Source of the DNA: Beijerinckia sp. 28-YEA-48
GTDB taxonomy: Bacteria; Pseudomonadota; Alphaproteobacteria; Rhizobiales; Beijerinckiaceae
Length of the DNA: 64,000 nt
NCBI RefSeq assembly: GCF_900104955.1
Contig: NZ_FNSI01000002.1
Location: 248,001-312,000 of the forward strand
Reading direction: 5' to 3'
The position numbers and the translations under genes are program-made. Positions 44,186 through 52,794 of the stretch are shown here, one piece after another. A model generated the notes under the pieces. It was not told the origin of the DNA. It saw only the letters and a program-made list of their open reading frames with translations, and searched no databases. Within the stretch, counting starts at the first letter, position 1. The number at the start of each line of letters is the position of its first letter.

Positions 44186-44785
44186 TTAGAACGATAGCTT
44201 ATCGCTAAACACCCACACCACGGTTGATTCTCCCGGGTGCGTATTTTCCCAAGAATGCTCAATCTGGCTTTTGAATTGGATATATTCGCCGCTCGCCAAA
44301 TCGATCAGTTGATCGCCAATGCGATAGCGGATTGCGCCGGAGAGAACGAAGCAGAGTTCCTCTCCCTCGTGCTGCATTGGGCTGATGCCGGAATGGGCGC
44401 CCTTGTCCAATACACCCACGCGTGATTCCAGAGCGCCGGGAAAGAAGTTGCCGCTAAGATCTTGCAGAGTCATGTTCATTTCGGAATAGTTGATGGTGTC
44501 GCGTCCATCTTTCCGAATGACGACCACGGGCTCAGGGCGCTTGCGATATCGTTCCACAAGAAACCCAAGATTCTCCTCAAGCGCCATCGCGAGATTGATC
44601 GCGTTGACAAGGCTGGGCCTCAACAGCTGATTTTCGATCTTGCTGATTGTGCTGGCAGGTACGCCAGACATATCAGCAAGCTGAGTGAGCGTCATACCGC
44701 GCTCAGTGCGTAGCTGCTTGAGCCGCTTGCCGACGGTTTCCACGACATACTTGGACTGGGGAAGCTTTTTCTTGGGCTTAGGCAC
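44186..44785 (-). CDS. XRE-family regulator with C-terminal cupin domain, type A
   Basis: 199 residues: XRE helix-turn-helix (LTQLADMSGVPASTISKIENQLLRPSLVNAINLAMAL), linker, and a cupin domain (GEELCFVLSGAIRYRIGDQLIDLASGEYIQFKSQIEHSWEN) ending VVWVFSDKLSF. Effector binding by the cupin would tune DNA binding. A close paralogue is at 59676-60266 with the same C-terminal motif. The start is a GTG, weakly supported. It lies inside the acetone-carboxylase-like operon. Confidence 0.88.
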   Translation of the reverse strand: MPKPKKKLPQSKYVVETVGKRLKQLRTERGMTLTQLADMSGVPASTISKIENQLLRPSLVNAINLAMALEENLGFLVERYRKRPEPVVVIRKDGRDTINYSEMNMTLQDLSGNFFPGALESRVGVLDKGAHSGISPMQHEGEELCFVLSGAIRYRIGDQLIDLASGEYIQFKSQIEHSWENTHPGESTVVWVFSDKLSF

Positions 44786-44794
44786 AATCGCGGC

Positions 44795-45070
44795 TCATGA
44801 AAAGAGGCGATCATTGAGAAACGGATCGCCCGACAGCGCGACTTCGGTATCAAGAAGCGCGCCGCACTGCTTGCAGCTAAATTGCCGGATCATCACATCC
44901 AAACCTATGCCGAGGCCTTGGCCAGGCAGATCAGCGGCAGGAGTTTCGCTCAATGCGCTATGCTCCTTCCAGATTTTCTCTGTCGAACAGATCGATTTAC
45001 GGCAATGCGCGCAGCAGACGTGACCGTCGGTGATTTCAAGTTTCAAGGACATACGTTTGCTGGTCATCAC
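44795..45070 (-). CDS. small zinc-ribbon protein, acetone/acetophenone-carboxylase small-subunit-like
   Basis: 91 residues with two Cys pairs: Cys20-x2-Cys23 and Cys66-x2-Cys69 (VCCAHCRKSIC; FSCKQCGAL), likely binding one zinc. Such small proteins accompany the two large subunits of acetone and acetophenone carboxylases. The start overlaps the upstream hydantoinase B stop: GTG 45070 (GTGA overlap) or ATG 45067. It is much shorter than the acetone carboxylase gamma subunit, so the match is by motif and context, not full length. Confidence 0.7.
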   Translation of the reverse strand: MMTSKRMSLKLEITDGHVCCAHCRKSICSTEKIWKEHSALSETPAADLPGQGLGIGLDVMIRQFSCKQCGALLDTEVALSGDPFLNDRLFS

Positions 45071-46881
45071 ACACCCATGCTGGCTTGACGTTGAGACCGT
45101 CTCTGGCTTCTCAGTTCGCGCGTCGATTGCGCATCGACCACGCCCTCTTTCAGTACGACGCCATAGACGGATTCCGCAGCCTCCATCGAAACGATCCCCG
45201 AGGCGACGTCGTCGAAGACGGCTTCGGGCTTTCTATCGATCGGGTCGCCAATGCCGCCGCCGCCATTCCACCGCAAATAAAGAGCGTCATCGCCACGAAG
45301 CGGGAATACACCCCACGAAATCGGCTCCTTTTTGCCTGGCAAGTCCGAAAGGCTCTGTTCGAAGGCCGGCTTCCGGTTGCCACCTCCTTCCGCCTTGACC
45401 CAGACATAGTCGTTGACCGATCCGGGAAGCCCGCCGGCGAGGCCATCGCTTTGCGGAAATCTCGAGCCTTTGCCGGAGAGGACATAGTCCAACCCGCCGT
45501 TCGGCGCATCGTGAGGGACGATGGCCATCTCGCCGCCGGCTCCCCCTCTGTGCTGACCTGGTCCACCAGAATCGAGCAAACGGCGCCGAAACAGATATCG
45601 AATGGGAAAAGTGCTTTCGATCGTCTCGACGTTCGCCATGCGAGAAATGGGATTGGGAATTTCTCCGCCGACATCGACGCCATCTGCGAACGTTCGGGCG
45701 CCGCCAGCGCCAGCAAATGTTTCGGTCAAAATACCAATGGATAGTCGTCCGTGCTGATTTTGGCCGAACATGAAGAGAGCGAAATGATTGGCGTGCCAGA
45801 CAGCCGTCGCCTCTTCCGCGTATTTCTCACTCGCCGCCAGCATTTTGCCGATTGCCGAGCAGGCGGCATTGTTGACGGATTGAATAGCGCCGACCGTTGC
45901 CACGGAGACGGGAGCCGGACGCGTGCAATTGACGATGCTACCTTCGGGGGCAACCATTGTAATGGGGCGAATAACGCCTTCATTCCAGACGATGTCATAG
46001 CAGAGGAGCGGGAACAACGGCGCGAACAGTCCGCCCAAGGATGCCCATTTGGTGCAGTTGACGCTGTACTGCGACTGGGGAGAGGATCCTGTAAAGTCAA
46101 ACGTCAGGGTGTCGCCGAGCTTGCGCATCGTCAGAAAGACGCGAAAGACCTCGCCCTTGACATCGAGATACTGTCTGGACTGCCATTCGCCATCAGGCAG
46201 CTCCCGCAGCCTCGCTCTGAGCCGCGTCTCCGATTGTTCGATCAACTGCTGGCTGGCCGCGTCAACAGTTTCCGCACCATATTTGTCGACAAGCGCCAGC
46301 ATGCGCTCGCGGGCCACGTTGTTGCAGGCAATCATCGATTTCAGGTCGAGGGCGACCATCTCCGGTCCTCGAACCATGTTCAAGATCGTGTCCCACACAT
46401 CCTGCCGAAGCTGGCCTTTTGATACCAGCTTGATGCCGGGGCTGCTGAAACCCTCTGAAAATATATCCACGGCATCTGGCGCGAACCCACCTGGATTCAT
46501 GGCGCCGATGTCGAACACGTGGACGAAGCAGGCGCTCCAGGCGATCAAGCGGCCTTGATGATGAATGGGGCTGACAAGATAAACGTCAGAGGTATGCAGG
46601 GCTGCAGTGAAGGGATCGTTCAGAAGGAAGATATCGCCTTCTTCAATGTCGTCCTTGAAGCGCCGGATGATCGACTTGCACGCCTCGGAAGCGCTGGTCA
46701 GATGGTGCAGAAAGCCGACGCCGCCCATCAACAGCGAGCCGTCAGCGCGATACAGGGACACCATCAGATCGTGTCCCTCATTGGTGATGGCCGTGCCCGA
46801 CACATGCTTGAGCGTGATGACGGCCTCTTCGACAACGCGAAACAAGCGATGGCGGATGATGGCAAAGGTAATGGGATCCAT
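45067..46881 (-). CDS. hydantoinase B/oxoprolinase-family (acetone carboxylase alpha-like) subunit
   Basis: 604 residues, HyuB/AcxB-type. MDPITFAIIRHRLFRVVEEA and the Gly-rich GGPGQHRGGAGGEMAIVPHD and LRWNGGGGIGDPI segments are the family hallmarks. ATG 46881 has GGGAG six bases upstream; the open frame back to 46959 overlaps the partner gene. With the HyuA-type gene it would form an ATP-dependent carboxylase or hydrolase acting on ketones, hydantoins or related lactams. Confidence 0.9.
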   Translation of the reverse strand: MDPITFAIIRHRLFRVVEEAVITLKHVSGTAITNEGHDLMVSLYRADGSLLMGGVGFLHHLTSASEACKSIIRRFKDDIEEGDIFLLNDPFTAALHTSDVYLVSPIHHQGRLIAWSACFVHVFDIGAMNPGGFAPDAVDIFSEGFSSPGIKLVSKGQLRQDVWDTILNMVRGPEMVALDLKSMIACNNVARERMLALVDKYGAETVDAASQQLIEQSETRLRARLRELPDGEWQSRQYLDVKGEVFRVFLTMRKLGDTLTFDFTGSSPQSQYSVNCTKWASLGGLFAPLFPLLCYDIVWNEGVIRPITMVAPEGSIVNCTRPAPVSVATVGAIQSVNNAACSAIGKMLAASEKYAEEATAVWHANHFALFMFGQNQHGRLSIGILTETFAGAGGARTFADGVDVGGEIPNPISRMANVETIESTFPIRYLFRRRLLDSGGPGQHRGGAGGEMAIVPHDAPNGGLDYVLSGKGSRFPQSDGLAGGLPGSVNDYVWVKAEGGGNRKPAFEQSLSDLPGKKEPISWGVFPLRGDDALYLRWNGGGGIGDPIDRKPEAVFDDVASGIVSMEAAESVYGVVLKEGVVDAQSTRELRSQRRSQRQASMGV

Positions 46882-46894
46882 TGTCAACTCCCGG

Positions 46895-49012
46895 TCAAAC
46901 CGTTTCGAGGAAAATGTTGCGGTAGCCATCCATCCGGGCCGTTTGTTGGGCCTGGACAACGATTGTCGTAATCGGGGTATGGATGACGGCCGGGCCGCTC
47001 AGAACATTTCCAGGTTCGAGCTTCTCGAAATCGTAGATGTCCGCCTCCCGGAAATCATTGTCGAGGCTGACATAGATAGGGCGTTTACCCATAAGAGCCC
47101 CTCTCGCCTCCGAAGAGCCTAAGGGAAGCGGCGCAAGCTCGGGCCTTTCCATCAGACCGCGCGCCGTCAACCGGAACATGGTCATCTCGATACCTGCCTC
47201 CCGATAGGCCGAGCCCTTGCCGAATTTGCGTTCGTAGAGAGCTTCGAAATCGTTGATGAGGCGCTCGAGGGAGTGATCATCCATCGGCATGACGCCCCGT
47301 ACCAGCGTGGTCACTTCGTGAACCTGTCTGAGGTAGCGAAGGTCTATCGACCAATCGAACGCCATTTTATCGGGAGAGAAACCTTCCGCGGCAAGGCTCT
47401 TGCGAGCCTGATCGATCATAGGCGCGTAAAGAGCGTTCACCTCCGCCGGCGATGCAGACGAAGGCAATACTTTCGCGACCGAATATTCGTGCACGATATC
47501 GGCGGAGATCATGCCGAAGGCACAATTGACCGAAGCCGTATAGGGAATGACGATTCGCTTGACGCCGAGTTCGGGACCAAACACACCAGCGATCATGCCG
47601 CAAGAGCCGCCAAATGCGTGGAGGATAAAGTCTCTTGGATCGAGGCCACGTTCAACGGTGATTTCGCGGATGAGATCGGAGACCTGCGCGCAAGCCACGC
47701 GATACACGCCAAACGCCGCCTGCTCCACCGACATTCCCAACGGCTTGGCGATCCTTGTTTCAAAGACCCGCCTGGCATTTTCCCGATCGAGCTTCATGCT
47801 CCCACGCAGGAACGTATCGGGATCCATATAGCCAACCAGCATGAAAACATCAGTGAGCGTCGGTTCGCCTCCTCCCAATCCATAACACACAGGCCCCGGA
47901 CGGGAACCGGCCGATTGCGGCCCGACACGCGGCGCGTTCGTTCCCGGCTCAAGAGAAATAATGGACCCGCCCCCCGCGCCGATAGATACGACCTCGATTT
48001 TTGGCTGGGTATAATGAAACCGATCGACCATCGGTTCACGGGCGTATTCAATTTCTCCGTTCTGAAGGACCGACACTTTGAATGTAGTCCCCCCCATGTC
48101 GGTCGCGATGACATTTGGCTGCTCAAGAAGGTTGCCCAACGCCTGGCTACCAATCACGCCGGCCGCGGGCCCACATTCCAGCATGCCGATGGAGCGTTCC
48201 GCGGCTTCGACGCCGGGAAGCAGTCCGCCATAGCCTTGCATGACCATCAGAGGGCCGCCGTAACGGTGCGAGGTCAACAATCTTGAGAGGTCGCCAAGAT
48301 AATTCTTCGTCACTCTGCCCGCATAGGCATTGATAGCCGTCGTCGAAGTCCGTTCGTATTCACCCGGCGTCGGCGCAACCTGAGAGGACAGGGTGCAATA
48401 GACCCCAGGCGCAACGCGCTCAACCGCCTGCCGAAGCACTTCTTCATTCCGCGAATTGAAGAATGACCACAGGAATGACACGGCGATCGCGTCAACGCCT
48501 TTCTCCTCCACGAGGAACCGAACAGCCCGTTCGGCCTCCTTCGGATCAAGGTCCAGGAGGATAGCGCCTTTGTAGTCGACCCGTTCGCCCACCCCGACAA
48601 TGCAATCGGGGGCGACCAGCGGCGCTGCCCGGCTCGTTTTCACCGGATGCTTGAGACGATCTTCCGTCAGTCCGCCCCACCGGCCGTAAGCGCCGCGGGT
48701 GATCAGGATCGTATCCTCGAATCCCTTGGTGGTGATGAGACCGATCTTGGACCCATCCCGGGTAAAGACCGTATTATCCACGACCGTCGAGCCATGAACG
48801 AAGAGCTTCGTCTGGGAAAGCAGCTCCTCGAGCGAAACATTCATCACATCGCACGCGGAGCGGATCGAATCCAGAACGCCTGCGGCAAAGTTGGGCGGAG
48901 TTGATAGCGCCTTGCCAATGTGAACAGGCTCACCCGCAGCAAATACGACCGTATCCGTACAAGTTCCGCCAACATCAGTGGCAACGAGATACTTTTGAGC
49001 ACGATCAAGCAC
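46895..49012 (-). CDS. hydantoinase/oxoprolinase A-family (acetone carboxylase beta-like) subunit
   Basis: 705 residues, ATP-binding ASKHA-like fold: VATDVGGTCTDTVVF, HGSTVVDNTVFTRDGSKIGLITTKGFED, IATDMGGTTFKVSV, IGAGGGSI. The start is a GTG at 49012 with GGGAGG five bases upstream. The family phosphorylates the substrate carbonyl or amide before CO2 addition or hydrolysis. It precedes the B subunit by 13 bases. Length is close to acetone carboxylase beta. Confidence 0.92.
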   Translation of the reverse strand: MLDRAQKYLVATDVGGTCTDTVVFAAGEPVHIGKALSTPPNFAAGVLDSIRSACDVMNVSLEELLSQTKLFVHGSTVVDNTVFTRDGSKIGLITTKGFEDTILITRGAYGRWGGLTEDRLKHPVKTSRAAPLVAPDCIVGVGERVDYKGAILLDLDPKEAERAVRFLVEEKGVDAIAVSFLWSFFNSRNEEVLRQAVERVAPGVYCTLSSQVAPTPGEYERTSTTAINAYAGRVTKNYLGDLSRLLTSHRYGGPLMVMQGYGGLLPGVEAAERSIGMLECGPAAGVIGSQALGNLLEQPNVIATDMGGTTFKVSVLQNGEIEYAREPMVDRFHYTQPKIEVVSIGAGGGSIISLEPGTNAPRVGPQSAGSRPGPVCYGLGGGEPTLTDVFMLVGYMDPDTFLRGSMKLDRENARRVFETRIAKPLGMSVEQAAFGVYRVACAQVSDLIREITVERGLDPRDFILHAFGGSCGMIAGVFGPELGVKRIVIPYTASVNCAFGMISADIVHEYSVAKVLPSSASPAEVNALYAPMIDQARKSLAAEGFSPDKMAFDWSIDLRYLRQVHEVTTLVRGVMPMDDHSLERLINDFEALYERKFGKGSAYREAGIEMTMFRLTARGLMERPELAPLPLGSSEARGALMGKRPIYVSLDNDFREADIYDFEKLEPGNVLSGPAVIHTPITTIVVQAQQTARMDGYRNIFLETV

Positions 49013-49023
49013 AACAACCTCCC

Positions 49024-49611
49024 TCAGGATACCGCAGCAGCTTCAGCAATGGTGACGACGCAGAGAACTATGGCGCGTTTCGTGGATCGATTGGCCCAAG
49101 CTGTCTGCTGTTCTTGCGCCACGTGAAGCGCATCGCCCTCCGAAAGCCGCTCAACACGACTTTCTCCTATCGTGATCTCAAAATCCCCTTCGACCACATA
49201 GATGAAGAATGGCACGCCGATCGGCCGTTCGGCCTCCGGCAGCGCGCTCTTCGATGGAATGATATGAATCGAGCTGCGCATACGCGGCTGAACCAGAAGT
49301 CCCATCTGTGCGCTATACTTCGTCGTGCGTTTCGGCAGAGACCCTCGAATAATTTCCGGTGGCTTATCCGGTTCGATCGACGCCGCAATCAGTCGATCAA
49401 CAGGCTCTTCGAGCGCTTCAGCCAACGCCAGAACGTTCAATAGACTCGGGCTACTTTTGCCGGCTTCAAGATCGCGGATCATTGAAACACTGACGCCACT
49501 TTCCACGGACAAACTCCGAAGCGAAATCTTTCGCGCTTCGCGCAGCGTCTTGAGCCGCTCGCCCAGCTTTCGAAGTTGTGTTTCCCCAAACTCAGTTCGC
49601 GCCACGAGCAC
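49024..49611 (-). CDS. XRE-family regulator with C-terminal cupin domain, type B
   Basis: 195 residues. The HTH is LRSLSVESGVSVSMIRDLEAGKSSPSLLNVLALAEAL and the cupin half has GVPFFIYVVEGDFEITIGESRVERLSEGDALHV. The start is a GTG at 49611 (MLVARTEF) with a weak ribosome site. First gene of the acetone-carboxylase-like unit; its promoter carries the large palindrome 49695-49724. Related in layout to the protein at 59033-59629. Likely autoregulated. Confidence 0.87.
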   Translation of the reverse strand: MLVARTEFGETQLRKLGERLKTLREARKISLRSLSVESGVSVSMIRDLEAGKSSPSLLNVLALAEALEEPVDRLIAASIEPDKPPEIIRGSLPKRTTKYSAQMGLLVQPRMRSSIHIIPSKSALPEAERPIGVPFFIYVVEGDFEITIGESRVERLSEGDALHVAQEQQTAWANRSTKRAIVLCVVTIAEAAAVS

Positions 49612-49669
49612 TTCTCTTGATCAGCGGTTGGACATCGCGCGATGCGCGGGCATATCGCCTCTGCCAGCA

Positions 49670-49724
49670 ATGAGAGCATCGAAAATCTGAATTGTCAAAT
49701 ACCATACGCATGTATGCTATTTGA
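49670..49724 (-). promoter_or_regulatory. promoter with 30-bp palindrome before the type B XRE-cupin gene
   Basis: On the minus strand TTGACA (49693-49698), a 17-base spacer and TCTCAT (49670-49675) form a promoter. Overlapping the -35 is an extended inverted repeat at 49695-49724: outer arms TCAAATA/TATTTGA, one unpaired base on each side, inner arms CATAC/GTATG around a GCAT centre. The position suits an autoregulatory operator for the XRE-cupin protein encoded 84 bases downstream. It could alternatively be a hairpin ending the upstream asparaginase operon. Confidence 0.6.
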
Positions 49725-49728
49725 AAAT

Positions 49729-49917
49729 TCACTTTTGTCGACTTGAAGAGCTCTGTTTCCGAGATTTGACCTTCCACTCGTCGATACTGATTCCTCTCGC
49801 GCCACGTTTGCAGCACAGATCGGCGACCGGAAGCTCGGTCTCCTGCCCTTCAATGTCCCGCTCCCGCCCCCACTCTGCTATTCTTACGAAACAAATTTCG
49901 TCATTCATTTCGTACAT
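49729..49917 (-). CDS. small hypothetical protein, 62 aa
   Basis: 62-codon frame starting 24 bases after the asparaginase-like stop and ending just before the 49695-49724 palindrome. The product is polar, with two adjacent Cys (DLCCKRG) and a basic, Ser-rich tail. No family is recognised and the ribosome site is weak. It could be a small gene of the same leftward operon or chance. Confidence 0.3.
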   Translation of the reverse strand: MYEMNDEICFVRIAEWGRERDIEGQETELPVADLCCKRGARGISIDEWKVKSRKQSSSSRQK

Positions 49918-49941
49918 CCCGATTAACTGATGCTCGCGGTC

Positions 49942-51645
49942 TCAATGTGATTCAAAGATTGCCTGATATTTTGCAACCGCGACTTTCAACGCCTCAATTT
50001 CCGTGACAGTTGGAGAATCGGGATCGCGAGCCGGCGGTAAGCTGCCGAGCTTCAGAAGGCTCGCCATCAAAAGAAGCCGCGCTTTCGTGGCCGTCAGATT
50101 CGACGCCGCTATTTGAAACTCGTGCGGGTCGGCAAAACCTTCTGGAGTTCCACGCCCGACTTTGACAACTGGCATGCCGCAGAATGAGGCCCGTATCAGT
50201 GCTTTATGCCGCGCCTGCGAGGGTGTTATTCCGTAGGGTGTAAGTCCTTCAACCACAAAGCCAGCGAGAAGCCCCATATCAAGCTTGTGGTTGATGGAGG
50301 CCATCAGATCGACCTCAAGCTCAGGATCATCGCCGAAATCGATACCCGAGTAACTCCCATCCTTCATGATCGAGACGATAGGAATGGCATCCGCAAGCAG
50401 CCGCCCCTCAGAATCTTTAATTGCAAGATCGACGTAATCGATGCCAGCCACCCCTCGACGAACAACTTTGACCGAACTGGGCAGTTTGGTGAGTCTCAGC
50501 TCGGACGTATATGTGTGTTTGTAAACGGGTAGATAGGTGAGGTGGATTCGACCACGATGGGTCACCTGCCCAATGATGCCCCCATGCCCACCCGTCGCAT
50601 TAAACCCTCCCGGACGTGCATCCACTTTGGCCACCTCTCGGGCCGCGAAGAATTGCTGATCCTGAGCGAGAACAACCCCAAAGCGATTGCGTCCTTGATC
50701 ATCGGCCCAAGCCCGCGAAGAGATAAACTCCACCGCATCGAGAAGATTTTTAGGGCCATCGGCACTGATTTGGCCTTGAGGCCGCTGCGCAGCGCAACCG
50801 CATATGGGCAAAGTGGTATCAATCAGAAGGTTGAACCAGTATGCAGTTTCCTCGATCTGCGGGCTACCTTGCGTCCATATTATGCCATCATACGCACCGC
50901 TCAGTGCAATGGCTTGCATATCATTGGTTTCTCGAGCCAACACTGGACGTGTGGGACTGGAGGCCAAGTGGTAAGGCTTATAGGGATAGAAGTCTTTTCC
51001 GAGAACTTCTTGTGAAATGTCACCCGCACCCATATCGGTACGTAGATGCGCAGCCAGCCCCTTGGTGAAACCGGCAGGGGGGGCGCTTCGATAGAAATCA
51101 ACAACGGCGCGGGAGGAAATCTGGCTCGCCATGCCATCTGCCCCAAGGGACAAACGATCAATCTCTTCAAAACCTCTCGATCCGTCCGGAAAGAAGCCTT
51201 GGCGAGCAAAGCTACTCGGCGCGCCAGGGTAGGCACATTCTTCTTCCCAAGCGCGCCCGTCGGCCTGTAGCGCCATATATGGCAAAGGATATAAGCCATC
51301 GTCGGGATGAAGCTCGATTTCGTAGACGGGCTTGTCGTCGCTCCCAACCCGGACTTTGCGGAACTGACCGTCCGTTCCGAGATAGCCATCTGGCGGCCCG
51401 TAGAGTTCCGCAGCATCACCTTCCAGAGGATGCGCGGAAAACTGTTCCACATAAACCTTGGCCGGAGCCGCCAACCGTTGCGCGCGCAATCCATCAAACT
51501 GTGGGAGGCTGCCGTCTCGGTTCAATCGAGGCGGCAGACCATGCCTCAGGCGCGCTTTATTGGATGTGACAAGCGGCGGGGTATTCTGGATCGTCGCAGC
51601 CGCACCAGACAGATGAGCGATACGGAGTTTGGCTCTATCGTTCAT
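49942..51645 (-). CDS. asparaginase/glutaminase-superfamily-like protein, divergent
   Basis: 567 residues. The second conserved asparaginase block is recognisable (LIDTTLPICGCAAQRP, then QISADGPKNLLDAVEFI), followed by FGVVLAQDQQFFAAREV. The N-terminal nucleophile block, normally TGGTI, reads HLSGAAATIQNT, so the catalytic Thr context is altered, and the protein is about 230 residues longer than a typical asparaginase. ATG 51645 with GGGGAG six bases upstream is the start. It follows two solute-binding proteins, so it may act on an imported amide. Not a standard L-asparaginase. Confidence 0.7.
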   Translation of the reverse strand: MNDRAKLRIAHLSGAAATIQNTPPLVTSNKARLRHGLPPRLNRDGSLPQFDGLRAQRLAAPAKVYVEQFSAHPLEGDAAELYGPPDGYLGTDGQFRKVRVGSDDKPVYEIELHPDDGLYPLPYMALQADGRAWEEECAYPGAPSSFARQGFFPDGSRGFEEIDRLSLGADGMASQISSRAVVDFYRSAPPAGFTKGLAAHLRTDMGAGDISQEVLGKDFYPYKPYHLASSPTRPVLARETNDMQAIALSGAYDGIIWTQGSPQIEETAYWFNLLIDTTLPICGCAAQRPQGQISADGPKNLLDAVEFISSRAWADDQGRNRFGVVLAQDQQFFAAREVAKVDARPGGFNATGGHGGIIGQVTHRGRIHLTYLPVYKHTYTSELRLTKLPSSVKVVRRGVAGIDYVDLAIKDSEGRLLADAIPIVSIMKDGSYSGIDFGDDPELEVDLMASINHKLDMGLLAGFVVEGLTPYGITPSQARHKALIRASFCGMPVVKVGRGTPEGFADPHEFQIAASNLTATKARLLLMASLLKLGSLPPARDPDSPTVTEIEALKVAVAKYQAIFESH

Positions 51646-51672
51646 CGTGCGCTCCCCAAACCTCTCCACCTT

Positions 51673-52692
51673 CTATTGCTTCCTTAGCCGCGCGCCGGCT
51701 TCCAAGGTGATAGTCAAGTCAGAGTATTTTTTCACATCTATCGCGCGCCGGATAAACCCCAATTCTTTCTGCTTATCGATATTGGATTGCATCGCCTCAA
51801 GGTTGGGTAGAGCGTTTGGATCTCGATAGTTATCCTTGCTCGTAAAGACCCAGCTATCGAAGAACACTCGCGGTTGCTTGGTAAATGCGACGACGATATC
51901 GACGGCTTCTTGGTGGTTTTTGGGATCGAGATAGAAATCTCGTGCACGCAACACGTCCTCCATGAAGTCGACCATGGCGGAACGATTCTTTTGCAAAAAG
52001 CTCGCACGCGCTGCCCACAATAGCGTCTGCTCGGGGCCCATACTGTCGCCACGCGCGAAAAGCATACGGGAATTTTGCATCAGTTCCGGATCATAGGCGA
52101 ACGGAACCACCGCCGGTATCAGATCGACTTTGCGCTCCAAAAGCATCGCCTTCATACTTGGGAGAGGCGCTTCGATGATGGTGACGTCACGCTTGTCCTC
52201 CATCTTGTGGCTTCGCAACGCGACGCGCAACGCAATGTCCACCGCACCTCCGACCCCATTGGTCGCGAGGACTTTGCCTTTTAAGTCCTCAATCGTTTTC
52301 AACGGGCTGTCTTTGCGCACAAGAAACCCATCCGCAAAATAGCCCGGTATATTGCCCTGAATGTCGTCGGCGAAAGCGCGAAGGTCTTCCATCTTGGCAT
52401 TCTCAACGGCCAGAGCGAACGATGAATAGGCCAGCAGCGCGATATCCAACTCGCCCGCATACAAGGCCGTAATCATCGGAGGGCTGCCATTGAACCGTAT
52501 CGGCTCCAGCTCATAGGTCTTCCCTAAATGCTGTGCGATACCCGCCTTGGCAAACAAAATTGGCGCCAAATTGGTTGGAGCGGCGATCCAGCCAATACGG
52601 ATCTTGGGCAGGTCGGCGCCCTGAACGATTGGTGCCTTGCCCATCAGAAAGGCGATAGATAAAACAGCCGCCAAAAAACGAGGCATACGCAT
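51673..52692 (-). CDS. NitT/TauT-type ABC substrate-binding protein, copy 1
   Basis: 339 residues, SsuA/TauA fold. Signal peptide FLAAVLSIAFLMGKAPIVQG then ADLPKIRIGWIAAPTNLAPILFAKAG. AAGGAG lies about eight bases before the ATG. It is strongly similar along its whole length to the protein at 52795-53802, so the two arose by tandem duplication. No permease or ATPase lies on this strand; the likely partners are divergently encoded at 56571-58956. Confidence 0.9.
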   Translation of the reverse strand: MRMPRFLAAVLSIAFLMGKAPIVQGADLPKIRIGWIAAPTNLAPILFAKAGIAQHLGKTYELEPIRFNGSPPMITALYAGELDIALLAYSSFALAVENAKMEDLRAFADDIQGNIPGYFADGFLVRKDSPLKTIEDLKGKVLATNGVGGAVDIALRVALRSHKMEDKRDVTIIEAPLPSMKAMLLERKVDLIPAVVPFAYDPELMQNSRMLFARGDSMGPEQTLLWAARASFLQKNRSAMVDFMEDVLRARDFYLDPKNHQEAVDIVVAFTKQPRVFFDSWVFTSKDNYRDPNALPNLEAMQSNIDKQKELGFIRRAIDVKKYSDLTITLEAGARLRKQ

Positions 52693-52794
52693 CGGTGCGC
52701 TCCTTCTATCCGTCTATTCGACAAGTCGTTGGTAAGTGCGATGCAAGTCCTGCAAGAGTGCCGCCCATAAGCGGACCACCCTTGCGGGAACAGG

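Noticed and set aside
47273-48286. 337-codon plus-strand open frame
   Set aside because: Antisense to the hydantoinase A-type gene, with low-complexity Arg/His-rich translation and no family motif.
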